Source: Halomonas sp. (lineage in GTDB: Bacteria > Pseudomonadota > Gammaproteobacteria > Pseudomonadales > Oleiphilaceae). Taken from it: DNA of 5,340 bases. The position numbers and the translations under genes are program-made. Location of the stretch: contig SLIH01000194.1 in the NCBI GenBank assembly GCA_007135745.1, positions 1-5,340 on the forward strand, read 5' to 3'. Each line of letters begins with the position of its first letter. Position 1 is the first letter of the stretch. The notes beneath the pieces are model-generated. The model was not told where the DNA came from, made no database searches, and saw nothing but the letters and a program-made list of their open reading frames with translations. Shown in pieces: positions 1-5,340 of this stretch.

Positions 1-809
1 CCAGAGGCCTGTACCAGTTCGGCCTGGCCGGTGAAGACGAAGTCCGGCAGGTGGCCCAGCGGCTCGCCCGTGAAGGGCACAAGAATGCCTTGCTTTTCGC
101 TCCGGCAAGCGACTGGGGCAACCGCATGATGGCAACATTTCGTGATGCCCACGAAACCGACGATGGCATGGCTGTCACCGGTGTACGCTACGACAGCGGA
201 GAAGATCTCAAACGGGTTGTTGCCGACGGTTTTGCCATCGACGACAGCAGAAGGCGAGCCAACCAGTTGATGAGGCTGACCGGAACCAGTATGCAGTTTG
301 AGCCACGCCGTCGGCAGGACATTGACGCCATTGTCCTGCTGGCCACGCCCTCGGAAGCCCGGCAGTTCAAACCCCTTTTCGCTTTTTACTATGGCGGCAA
401 CCTGCCGGTTTACGGGACTTCCCTCATGTATGCCGGTAATCCGGACCCCAGCCGCGATGGAGACCTGGAAGGCATCCACTTTACTGACATCCCCTGGATT
501 CTCGAGCCCGAGGAACAACTCCGACCCATGCTCAATCAGCTCTTTCCGCAACTGGGGGCGCGTTACGACCGACTGTTCGCGCTCGGGGTAGACAGCTACC
601 AGCTGACCGGTAGACTACCGTTGCTGGAAGAGGTGGAGCAGACCTGGCTCGAAGGCCAGACCGGAATACTGACCATGAACGAGGATCGCGCCCTGGAACG
701 CGAACAACTCTGGGCCCGTTTCCAATCCGGCCGACCGGTCAAGACTCCCGTTATCTATGAGCCAGAAGAGGAAGGGCCGAGCCTACCTGGCATCATTGGT
801 GAGCAATAA
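1..809 (+). CDS. lpoA: LpoA (YraM/LppC family) penicillin-binding protein activator, C-terminal part
   Basis: In E. coli LpoA is an outer-membrane lipoprotein that reaches through the periplasm to activate the peptidoglycan synthase PBP1a. The reading frame is open from base 3 to the TAA at 807-809 and gives 268 visible residues. The N-terminus, with the expected lipobox and TPR domain, lies left of the window. The GTG at 51 is internal, because the frame continues upstream of it with family-like sequence. The visible part matches the C-terminal periplasmic-binding-protein-like domain: LLATP at about residues 112-116 (E. coli IVATP), ALGVD at about 193-197 (E. coli AMGVD) and GQTGILT at about 218-224 (E. 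coli GNTGSLT). The end carries an acidic, proline-containing tail. yraN follows after 53 bp, as in the E. coli lpoA-yraN-diaA order. PBP1a partnership is known for enterics and is inferred here. Confidence 0.9.
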   Translation, partial: RGLYQFGLAGEDEVRQVAQRLAREGHKNALLFAPASDWGNRMMATFRDAHETDDGMAVTGVRYDSGEDLKRVVADGFAIDDSRRRANQLMRLTGTSMQFEPRRRQDIDAIVLLATPSEARQFKPLFAFYYGGNLPVYGTSLMYAGNPDPSRDGDLEGIHFTDIPWILEPEEQLRPMLNQLFPQLGARYDRLFALGVDSYQLTGRLPLLEEVEQTWLEGQTGILTMNEDRALEREQLWARFQSGRPVKTPVIYEPEEEGPSLPGIIGEQ

Positions 810-862
810 ACAGAATCGGACGCATCGATGGGTGCCTGACTCAATAAAGGCAGGGAAGCACA

Positions 863-1228
863 ATGGACCGCAAGGAAAGAGGAAATGACGCGGAGCTGGC
901 CACTGCGCGCTATCTTCGGAAACAGGGCCTGACCATAGATCGACGCAACTTTCACTGCCGGCGTGGCGAATTGGATATTATTGCCAGAGACCATGAAACG
1001 GTGGTTTTTGTGGAGGTTCGTGCCCGGCGGAATAACGCCATGGTCAACCCTATCGAATCGATCGGTTACTCAAAACAGCGTCGCCTTATCTCTGCGGCAA
1101 GCTATTATATTCATCGATTCAGGCTGCACGAACAGCCTTGTCGGTTTGATGTTGTGGGTGTCACGGTTCAGTCCGACGGCACGCACCAGTTTCAGTGGAT
1201 ACGCAACGCATTTGATGCCAGCCTATGA
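863..1228 (+). CDS. yraN: YraN, UPF0102 family protein with PD-(D/E)xK nuclease-like fold
   Basis: This is a 121-residue protein of the UPF0102/YraN family, whose cellular function is not established; the fold resembles restriction-endonuclease-like PD-(D/E)xK and Holliday-junction-resolvase proteins. Visible motifs are Gly7 and Glu11 in the first helix, GELD at 35-38, FVEVR at 49-53 and CRFDVV at 93-98. The putative metal-binding acidic residues are Glu11, Asp38 and Glu51. The lysine of the classic E-x-K is Arg53 here, as I recall it also is in E. coli YraN, so this is not a sign of decay. The start at 863 gives the family length and has a weak purine-rich AGGGA six bases upstream. The 53-bp gap after lpoA shows no convincing promoter, so cotranscription with lpoA is likely. 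The stop TGA overlaps the next ATG as ATGA. Confidence 0.92.
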   Translation: MDRKERGNDAELATARYLRKQGLTIDRRNFHCRRGELDIIARDHETVVFVEVRARRNNAMVNPIESIGYSKQRRLISAASYYIHRFRLHEQPCRFDVVGVTVQSDGTHQFQWIRNAFDASL

Positions 1229-1818
1229 GCGATACAGACAACGATTTCAATCAACACGTAGCAACTCACATGGAGCGCATTGGGGAGATTGCCTGGCAGA
1301 TATCGCCGCAAATCTCTGCTGCCGCACAATGCATTGTCCAATCCCTGCTCGATGAAGGGCAGGTTATTGCCTGTGGTGCCGGCAAGGCCAACGCCCTGGC
1401 GCAATACTTCTGCACCTGCCTGCTGAGCCACTATGAAAGTGATCGCCCCGCTCTGCCTGCGGTCAATGTCGGCAATGACGCCACAACCTTTGCCGCCATC
1501 TGCATGAATAACCGCATCCAGGAGACCCTGTCACGCCAGATCCAGGCTCTGGGGCGTGAAGGAGACACCCTTCTGCTATTGACCGATGATGGGAATAAAT
1601 CCAGCCTGATCCAATCGATTCAGGCCGCGCACGACCGCAATCTCAGAGTCATCGCCATTACAGGAAAACAGGAGACAGATCTGCACTCCTTGCTGCACGA
1701 TAATGATATTGCCATCGGATTGCCCGATCTGCCACCGAGCACCGCAGCGGAGATTATCGTGCTGATACTGAACGCCATTTGCGCCCAGGTCGAGGAAATG
1801 CTTTTCGGCTCTACTTGA
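1225..1818 (+). CDS. diaA: SIS-domain protein, DiaA-like (GmhA-related), with degenerate sugar-phosphate site
   Basis: The 197-residue protein is a single SIS (sugar isomerase) domain. Position after lpoA-yraN and overall similarity point to DiaA, which in E. coli is a tetramer that binds DnaA and promotes timely initiation at oriC. Matches to the family are QSLL (39-42), DRPALPAV (73-80), ALGREGD (108-114) and AITG (144-147). The usual loop 1 GNGxSA reads GAGKANA at 51-57, the usual STSGNS loop reads LTDDGNKS at 119-126, and the His expected in the QE-x-H segment of GmhA-type isomerases is absent (Glu176, then hydrophobics). Leu193-Phe194 near the C-terminus match E. coli DiaA Leu190-Phe191, reported to contact DnaA. 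There is no clear Shine-Dalgarno; the start is probably served by ATGA coupling to yraN. Isomerase activity looks unlikely; a DnaA role is inferred. The end overlaps convergent sspB by 8 bp. Confidence 0.85.
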   Translation: MSDTDNDFNQHVATHMERIGEIAWQISPQISAAAQCIVQSLLDEGQVIACGAGKANALAQYFCTCLLSHYESDRPALPAVNVGNDATTFAAICMNNRIQETLSRQIQALGREGDTLLLLTDDGNKSSLIQSIQAAHDRNLRVIAITGKQETDLHSLLHDNDIAIGLPDLPPSTAAEIIVLILNAICAQVEEMLFGST

Positions 1819-2236
1819 TGACCTTGAGGTTAGGCTTTTTCCGCTCGCCCTCTTCGCCGCCACTCGAACCGTCGTCTTCAGTCGGTGAAGGCTCGTCATA
1901 GCCGTCACCATCCGGATCCGGGCTACCGGGCTCGCGCCCGAACACCATACCCTGCCCGTTCTCCCGGGCATAGATGGCCATCACAGCCCGGATCGGTACG
2001 TGGACATTGACCGGAACACCGCCAAAGCGGGCGTTGAACTCAACACCCCCATTGTCGATCATGAGCCCCTTCACTGCGGAAGGGCTGATATTGAGGACAA
2101 TCTGACCATTGGCGACATAATCCATGGGAACCTGAACACCCTGTACGCTGGCATCCACCACAATGTGCGGTGTGCCATCGTTATCCAATATCCACTCGTG
2201 CAGAGCACGCACGAGATAGGGCCGGCTGGATGTCAT
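1811..2236 (-). CDS. sspB: SspB, ClpXP protease specificity-enhancing factor
   Basis: SspB is the adaptor that binds ssrA-tagged and other substrates and tethers them to ClpXP for degradation. The 141-residue protein has the folded substrate-binding domain at about 2-100 (SSRPYLVRA near the start, GQIVLNISPSAV, FNARFGG, AIYARENGQGMVF). A disordered, acidic, Pro/Gly/Ser-rich linker of about 33 residues follows, ending in KPNLKVIK at 134-141. That end matches the ClpX-binding tail of E. coli SspB (RPALRVVK), so the tether is intact. I chose the ATG at 2236 because it gives an N-terminus of MTSSRPYL type, as I recall for Pseudomonas, and has GGGA nine bases upstream. An ATG at 2251 with GGAG eleven bases upstream would add five residues and cannot be excluded. 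It lies 62 bp after sspA (47 bp for the longer start), so an sspAB operon is likely. Its stop lies inside the end of the convergent SIS gene. Confidence 0.95.
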   Translation of the reverse strand: MTSSRPYLVRALHEWILDNDGTPHIVVDASVQGVQVPMDYVANGQIVLNISPSAVKGLMIDNGGVEFNARFGGVPVNVHVPIRAVMAIYARENGQGMVFGREPGSPDPDGDGYDEPSPTEDDGSSGGEEGERKKPNLKVIK

Positions 2237-2293
2237 GACTTCCGTTCCCATAACTATCTGTTCTCCAAGCGGGCGCGAACTAATCCGGTCAAA

Positions 2294-2307
2294 CGGGATC
2301 AGTCCCG
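2294..2307 (-). other. Small GC-rich hairpin holding the sspA stop codon
   Basis: On the - strand CGGGA-CTGA-TCCCG forms a perfect 5-bp stem (six with a closing G-U) with a four-base loop that contains the sspA TGA (2299-2301). It is followed by TTTGACC, too short a T-run for a confident intrinsic terminator. It could slow ribosomes or protect the 3' end of sspA mRNA, but it may be chance. Confidence 0.3.
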
Positions 2308-2928
2308 CATTTCCTCTTCCCTTTCAGACAGGCTTGCCTTGAAGCTCTTGCGCTCGAAAACGCGCTCCATATACTTCAGCAGCGGCTTTGCCTGCTTTTC
2401 CGGCAACTCAATACCCAATTTCTCCAGCCGCCAGAGTACAGGGCCAACGCAGCAGTCCACGATGGTGAATTCTTCACTGAGGAAATAAGGCGCCTCATCA
2501 AACAACGGAGCCGTAGCCAGAATACTTTCGCGCAGCTCCTTACGCGCTGCCTCCGATGCCTTGGCATTGGGCTTTTCCATAATCTTGTCTACCAGAGCTG
2601 ACCAGTCCCGATCAATCCGCCACATCATAAGGCGACTCTGGGCACGCGCGACCGGATAGACCGGAAGCAACGGAGGGTGCGGAAAGCGCTCATCCAGATA
2701 TTCCATCATGATATTGGGCTCATAGAGCACCAGATCACGATCCACCAGGGTCGGCAGCGCATTGTAAGGGTTCAGGTCAGCGAGCTCCGCCGGCGGCTCG
2801 GAGGGGTCCACATCCACAACATCAACTGTCACACCTTTCTCCGCCAACACAATCCGCACACGGTGACTGTAGTGGCTGAGAGGATCCGAGAAAAACGTCA
2901 TTGACGACCGCTTGGTCACAACACCCAT
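2299..2928 (-). CDS. sspA: SspA, stringent starvation protein A (GST-fold RNA polymerase-associated protein)
   Basis: SspA binds RNA polymerase holoenzyme and modulates transcription in stationary phase, acid stress and virulence; in E. coli it is also needed for phage P1 late transcription. The 209-residue protein has a thioredoxin-like N-terminal domain (about 9-86, with [13 protein letters not shown] at 21-33 and NALPTLVDR at 56-64) and a helical GST C-terminal domain (about 92-200). The surface motif [14 protein letters not shown] (82-95) is nearly identical to E. coli, including the Pro-His-Pro (83-85) that functional work there found essential. [11 protein letters not shown] (149-159) and RVFER (189-193) are also family hallmarks. 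The ATG at 2928 gives the usual short basic lead ([10 protein letters not shown]) and has GGAG (2938-2941) nine bases upstream. The gene sits between petABC and sspB, a common order in gamma- and betaproteobacteria. Confidence 0.96.
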   Translation of the reverse strand: MGVVTKRSSMTFFSDPLSHYSHRVRIVLAEKGVTVDVVDVDPSEPPAELADLNPYNALPTLVDRDLVLYEPNIMMEYLDERFPHPPLLPVYPVARAQSRLMMWRIDRDWSALVDKIMEKPNAKASEAARKELRESILATAPLFDEAPYFLSEEFTIVDCCVGPVLWRLEKLGIELPEKQAKPLLKYMERVFERKSFKASLSEREEEMRD

Positions 2929-2967
2929 ATAGAGATACTCCGCGTAAGGCCAATAAACCTGCAGGGG

Positions 2968-2997
2968 TTAAGCGCAGAAATCCAGCGAAGGCACCAT
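2968..2997 (-). CDS. Possible nine-codon leader ORF upstream of sspA
   Basis: On the - strand an ATG at 2997 opens a nine-codon frame, MVPSLDFCA, ending at TAA (2968-2970), 39 nt before sspA. GGAGG (3001-3005) lies three bases before the ATG and six bases before the in-frame GTG at 2994, so either could initiate. The ribosome site lies in the 5' arm and the start in the loop of the hairpin at 2975-3017, and the codons run along the 3' arm, so translation would open the stem. A frame this short can arise by chance and no homologue is known to me; confidence is low. Confidence 0.2.
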   Translation of the reverse strand: MVPSLDFCA

Positions 2998-3017
2998 AGA
3001 CCTCCACTGGATTTCCA
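2975..3017 (-). promoter_or_regulatory. Long RNA hairpin in the sspA 5' leader
   Basis: In the - strand transcript, bases 3017-3001 (TGGAAATCCAGTGGAGG) pair with 2991-2975 (CCTTCGCTGGATTTCTG) over 17 consecutive positions: 13 Watson-Crick pairs and four G-U wobbles, closed by a nine-base loop (TCTATGGTG). The wobbles would be A-C mismatches in the opposite transcript, so the structure favours RNA made in the sspA direction. The sequence after the stem (CGCTTAACC) has no T-run, so it is not an intrinsic terminator. It begins a few bases after the likely start site of the promoter at 3027-3055. It could be a regulatory leader, a processing site for read-through petABC-sspAB mRNA, or a dispersed palindromic repeat. 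Confidence 0.6.
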
Positions 3018-3026
3018 AGGGCGGGA

Positions 3027-3055
3027 ATTATAACTGATTTATCAGTGTATGTCTT
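3027..3055 (-). promoter_or_regulatory. Candidate sigma70 promoter for sspAB
   Basis: On the - strand, TATAAT (3032-3027) matches the -10 consensus exactly and AAGACA (3055-3050) matches four of six -35 bases, with the optimal 17-bp spacer. The -35 lies in the last codons of petC. The expected start is near 3016-3022, giving a leader of about 90 nt before sspA. A perfect inverted repeat ACTGAT-AA-ATCAGT (3033-3046) fills most of the spacer and could be an operator. The petC stop is inside it, with a second in-frame stop (TAA) directly after. No experimental support. Confidence 0.55.
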
Positions 3056-3785
3056 TCCAGTACTCGCGATTGAGCAGCCAGGCGAAGATCAGGAAGACAC
3101 CAAGAAAGATCAGCACATAGGTGCCAATACGCTTGCGATCCAGCAGTGCGGGCTCGCCCAGATAAACCATGAAGTTGGTGAGGTCATACATGGCCCGGTC
3201 GAACTCCTCGGGACTCATGCTGCCCTCAATGGCCCAATTATCGCAGGCTGTTCCACCAACCACTTCCCCGCTCATCGGATCAACAGAGGGGCGACCGCCA
3301 ATATTGGGCTCCTCGGCACAGAGCCCGCCCTCATTGACCAGGGCGTGAGGCATACCCACGTTGCTGAAGACAACATTGTTGACGCCAAGCGGACGGGTAT
3401 CGTCCTTATAGAACCCACGCAGATAGGAGTAGAGCCAGTCCGGCCCACGAACCCGCGCATTCAGGGTAAGGTCCGGAGGGGCAACCCCGAACCAGCTCTC
3501 CGCCGGCTCCTTCGGCATGGCAATCTGCATGAGCTCGCCAATCCGTGCGCCAGTGAAGATCAGGTTTTCCTCAAAGAGGTCCTCAGGGATACCCAGATCT
3601 TCCGCCACAAGCTTGTAACGGGCGTACTCAGCGGAGTGACAGCCGAGACAGTAGTTTGTGAAAAGCGCGGCACCTCTCTGCAGGGAAGCCTTGTCATGGA
3701 CATCGGGCTTCATGCGGTCCAGTTCCCCGGCCAGCAGCAAGGAGGGCACCAGTGTCATCAAAACAATTGTCAGCAGTTTCTTCAT
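3042..3785 (-). CDS. petC: Cytochrome c1 of the ubiquinol-cytochrome c reductase (bc1) complex
   Basis: Cytochrome c1 takes electrons from the Rieske centre and passes them to soluble cytochrome c on the periplasmic side. The 247-residue precursor starts with a Sec signal (MKKLL, then a hydrophobic stretch, likely cleaved after Ala19). Heme c attaches covalently at CLGCH (46-50), with His50 as one axial ligand. APPDL (102-106) is the usual heme-pocket segment, and Met145 in VGMPH is the probable second ligand. Cys156 and Cys181, the only other cysteines, could form a disulfide. One C-terminal membrane helix (about 221-237) is followed by a short charged tail. I chose the ATG at 3785 because it gives the signal peptide and overlaps the petB stop as ATGA; a longer open frame to 3983 merely runs through petB sequence. 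GGAGAGGG inside petB, ten bases upstream, is the likely ribosome site. petC is a separate gene, not fused to petB. It ends with in-frame TGA then TAA. Confidence 0.96.
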   Translation of the reverse strand: MKKLLTIVLMTLVPSLLLAGELDRMKPDVHDKASLQRGAALFTNYCLGCHSAEYARYKLVAEDLGIPEDLFEENLIFTGARIGELMQIAMPKEPAESWFGVAPPDLTLNARVRGPDWLYSYLRGFYKDDTRPLGVNNVVFSNVGMPHALVNEGGLCAEEPNIGGRPSVDPMSGEVVGGTACDNWAIEGSMSPEEFDRAMYDLTNFMVYLGEPALLDRKRIGTYVLIFLGVFLIFAWLLNREYWKDIH

Positions 3786-5017
3786 TTGAATGTCACCCTC
3801 TCCGGTACCGGTTTGGTTGCTTCCAGCCTGGTGTAGAACGGCATAAGGATGAAGAACGCAAAATACCCAAGCGTTGCGAGCTGCGAGACGAGTGTTCGCG
3901 TCGGAGTGGCGGGCACAGCCCCAAGATATCCAAGGACAACAAAGCACACCACGAAGATCGCAAGCATCGTACGACTCATCCATCCCTTATAGCGCATGGA
4001 GCGCACTGGGCTGCGGTCAAGCCAGGGCAGCACAAAGAGAATAGCAATGGACGCGCCCATGACCACGACCCCCCAGAACTGAGCAGGCTGCCCGAAGAGG
4101 TCAAAGGTCACCGCCCGCAACATCGCGTAGAAGGGCGTGAAATACCAAACGGGCGCAATGTGTTCAGGTGTCTGCAGCGGATCCGCTGGTATAAAGTTCG
4201 GCCGCTCGAGGAAGTGCCCGTCGAACGTCGGGAAGAAGAACATGATCAGCGCAAAAATAAACAGGAATACGCCGATCGGCACCAGATCATGAACGGTGTA
4301 GTAGGGATGGAAAGGAATTCCGTCTTTGGGGATGCCATTCTCATCCTTGTTCTTCTTGATGTCGATGCCGTCAGGGTTGTTGGAGCCAACCTCGTGCAGC
4401 GCCAGGATATGCAATACAACCAGAGCAAGCAGCACCAGCGGCAGCGCTATAACATGCAGCGCAAAGAAGCGGTTCAGAGTGATGCCGGAAATGAGGTAAT
4501 CGCCCCGTATCCACAGAGCCAGTTCTTCACCTATGACAGGTATGGCACTGAAAAGGTTGATGATGACCTGAGCGCCCCAGTAGGACATCTGACCCCAGGG
4601 CAGCATATAACCCATGAAGGCTTCCGCCATCAGCACCAGGAAGATCGCCATACCAATCAGCCAGACCAGTTCGCGGGGCTTTTGGTAAGAACCGTAGAGC
4701 AGCCCCCTGAACATATGCAGGTAGACCACTATGAAGAACATGGATGCACCCGTGGAGTGCATGTACCGGAGTATCCAGCCATAGTCCACATCACGCATGA
4801 TGTACTCTACCGAAGCGAAAGCGCCGTCCGCAGAGGGGTTATACTTCATGGTGAGCCAGATACCTGTCAGGAGCTGGTTAACCAGCGTTACGAGCGCCAA
4901 CACCCCGAAGGCATACCAGAGGTTGAAGTTTTTCGGAGCGTAATACTTGCTCATGTGGCGCTCGAACGCGTCCACAACCGGCAGGCGCTCGTCGATCCAC
5001 TTAATCAGTTTACTCAT
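3782..5017 (-). CDS. petB: Cytochrome b of the ubiquinol-cytochrome c reductase (bc1) complex
   Basis: Cytochrome b is the membrane core of complex III, with quinol oxidation (Qo) and quinone reduction (Qi) sites and two b hemes. The 411-residue protein shows about eight hydrophobic helices (roughly 33-56, 83-106, 117-140, 184-207, 245-263, 313-331, 349-367, 377-397). The heme ligands are His87 and His101 in helix B and His188 and His203 in helix [16 protein letters not shown] (135-149) is the conserved segment after helix C. The D-E connection holds a long lysine-rich insert (about 212-244: [19 protein letters not shown]) that I recall from gamma/beta-proteobacterial sequences. The Qo motif is PVWY (289-292) rather than PEWY, preceded by TPEHIA. 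The ATG at 5017 has GGAGG (5025-5029) seven bases upstream, inside the end of petA, and overlaps the petA stop as ATGA. The 3' end overlaps petC by 4 bp. Confidence 0.97.
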   Translation of the reverse strand: MSKLIKWIDERLPVVDAFERHMSKYYAPKNFNLWYAFGVLALVTLVNQLLTGIWLTMKYNPSADGAFASVEYIMRDVDYGWILRYMHSTGASMFFIVVYLHMFRGLLYGSYQKPRELVWLIGMAIFLVLMAEAFMGYMLPWGQMSYWGAQVIINLFSAIPVIGEELALWIRGDYLISGITLNRFFALHVIALPLVLLALVVLHILALHEVGSNNPDGIDIKKNKDENGIPKDGIPFHPYYTVHDLVPIGVFLFIFALIMFFFPTFDGHFLERPNFIPADPLQTPEHIAPVWYFTPFYAMLRAVTFDLFGQPAQFWGVVVMGASIAILFVLPWLDRSPVRSMRYKGWMSRTMLAIFVVCFVVLGYLGAVPATPTRTLVSQLATLGYFAFFILMPFYTRLEATKPVPERVTFK

Positions 5018-5340
5018 GCGACATCCTCCGGATCGACACCAATGGTTATGGTTTCGCCGTCATCTTCAAAACGATAGGGCGGTACTACGAGGTTGGTCGG
5101 TGCGGGGACATTGCGGTAAACGCGACCGGAAAGGTCGAAACGGGAGCCGTGACACGCACAGAAAAAACCACCCAGCCAATCGTCACCCAAGTCGGCCGGA
5201 GCGACTTCCGGGCGGAAGGAAGGTGAACACCCGAGGTGAGTACAGATTCCAACGACGACCAGGAACTCTGGCTCCAGAGAGCGATGATGCCCGGAAATGT
5301 AATCCGGCTGCTGGGGTTAGCTCGAATCAGGGTCCGAAAG
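5014..5340 (-). pseudogene. petA: Rieske iron-sulfur subunit of the bc1 complex, C-terminal part, with an in-frame TAA
   Basis: The Rieske protein carries the [2Fe-2S] cluster that accepts the first quinol electron at the Qo site and swings to cytochrome c1. Read from the window edge, the frame gives LSDPDSS, then TAA (5317-5319), then 100 residues to TGA (5014-5016). After the stop come PQQPDYI, box I CTHLGC (5227-5244) and box II CACHGS (5143-5160). All four cluster ligands (two Cys, two His) and the two disulfide cysteines are present, followed by GRVY, the PAPTNL segment and an acidic end. Sequence on both sides of the TAA resembles the family in the same frame and spacing (P. aeruginosa, from memory, LSDPESKASEQPGYV), so this looks like one base substitution, not a frameshift. 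No ATG, GTG or TTG lies between the TAA and box I. The gene may be truly broken, read through, or affected by a sequence error. The N-terminus (Tat signal and membrane helix) is off the window. Confidence 0.8.

Noticed and set aside
833..852. Inverted repeat TGCCT/AGGCA between lpoA and yraN
   Set aside because: Five base pairs across a ten-base loop is within chance, and no promoter or T-run accompanies it.
863..1228. YraN with a damaged active site because E-x-K reads E-V-R
   Set aside because: As I recall, E. coli YraN also has Arg here, so this is a family variant and not decay.
963..1355. A 130-codon + strand frame overlapping yraN and the start of the SIS gene
   Set aside because: It is a shifted frame of two clear genes, with no recognisable protein features.
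1815..1840. Terminator for the lpoA-yraN-SIS operon just after the SIS stop
   Set aside because: There is a short T-run (TTTTT near 1837-1841), but the preceding inverted repeat is only 3-4 bp, and the bases are sspB codons.
1576..1971. A 131-codon frame on the - strand across the SIS gene and sspB ends
   Set aside because: It is out of frame with sspB, covers two well-supported genes and has no family resemblance.
2975..3017. Intrinsic terminator for petABC at the leader hairpin
   Set aside because: The stem is strong, but the 3' side continues CGCTTAACC without a T-run.
3045..3836. A 263-codon open frame on the + strand, antisense to petC
   Set aside because: It mirrors the cytochrome c1 gene, which has a signal peptide, heme motif and membrane anchor; the + strand frame has no family features.
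3786..3983. A 66-residue N-terminal extension of cytochrome c1
   Set aside because: It would run through petB sequence in another frame and bury the signal peptide; the ATG at 3785 gives a normal precursor and an ATGA overlap.
3752..5077. A 441-codon open frame on the + strand, antisense to petB and parts of petC and petA
   Set aside because: The translation is rich in His, Arg, Gln and Glu with no recognisable fold, the complementary strand encodes a convincing cytochrome b, and the frame looks like a by-product of codon bias.

Overview
The window carries a conserved gammaproteobacterial housekeeping neighbourhood. From memory, the same order occurs in Pseudomonas (lpoA, yraN, diaA/gmhA-like, BON lipoprotein, sspB, sspA, cytochrome c1, cytochrome b, Rieske). 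The protein sequences look most like the Pseudomonas/Marinobacter side of the Gammaproteobacteria. No species can be named from sequence reading alone. Codon use looks even throughout, and I see no mobile element, tRNA, rRNA or CRISPR array.

Left part, + strand (1-1818): the C-terminal part of the outer-membrane lipoprotein LpoA (penicillin-binding protein activator, cut by the window edge), the small UPF0102 nuclease-fold protein YraN, and a SIS-domain DiaA-like protein. yraN and the SIS gene overlap in an ATGA junction. The dolP-like (BON-domain) gene usually found after diaA is absent, and the SIS gene runs directly into the convergent sspB, with an 8-bp overlap of the coding ends.

Right part, - strand (1811-5340, read right to left): petA (Rieske protein, cut by the edge), petB (cytochrome b) and petC (cytochrome c1), joined by two ATGA overlaps, encode the cytochrome bc1 complex. 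After a 113-nt gap come sspA (RNA-polymerase-associated stringent starvation protein) and sspB (ClpXP adaptor). The gap holds a good sigma70-like promoter candidate, a 17-bp hairpin and a possible nine-codon leader ORF, so sspAB may have its own transcription and leader control on top of read-through from petABC.

Most notable: the Rieske frame contains an in-frame TAA at 5317-5319, upstream of its [2Fe-2S] boxes, with family-like sequence on both sides of it. As written, this separates the cluster domain from the N-terminus while petB and petC look intact. Other points of interest are the structured sspA leader, the DiaA-like protein whose sugar-phosphate loops are degenerate while its C-terminal Leu-Phe is kept, and the PVWY (not PEWY) Qo motif in cytochrome b. 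I did not find a wholly new multi-gene system here.
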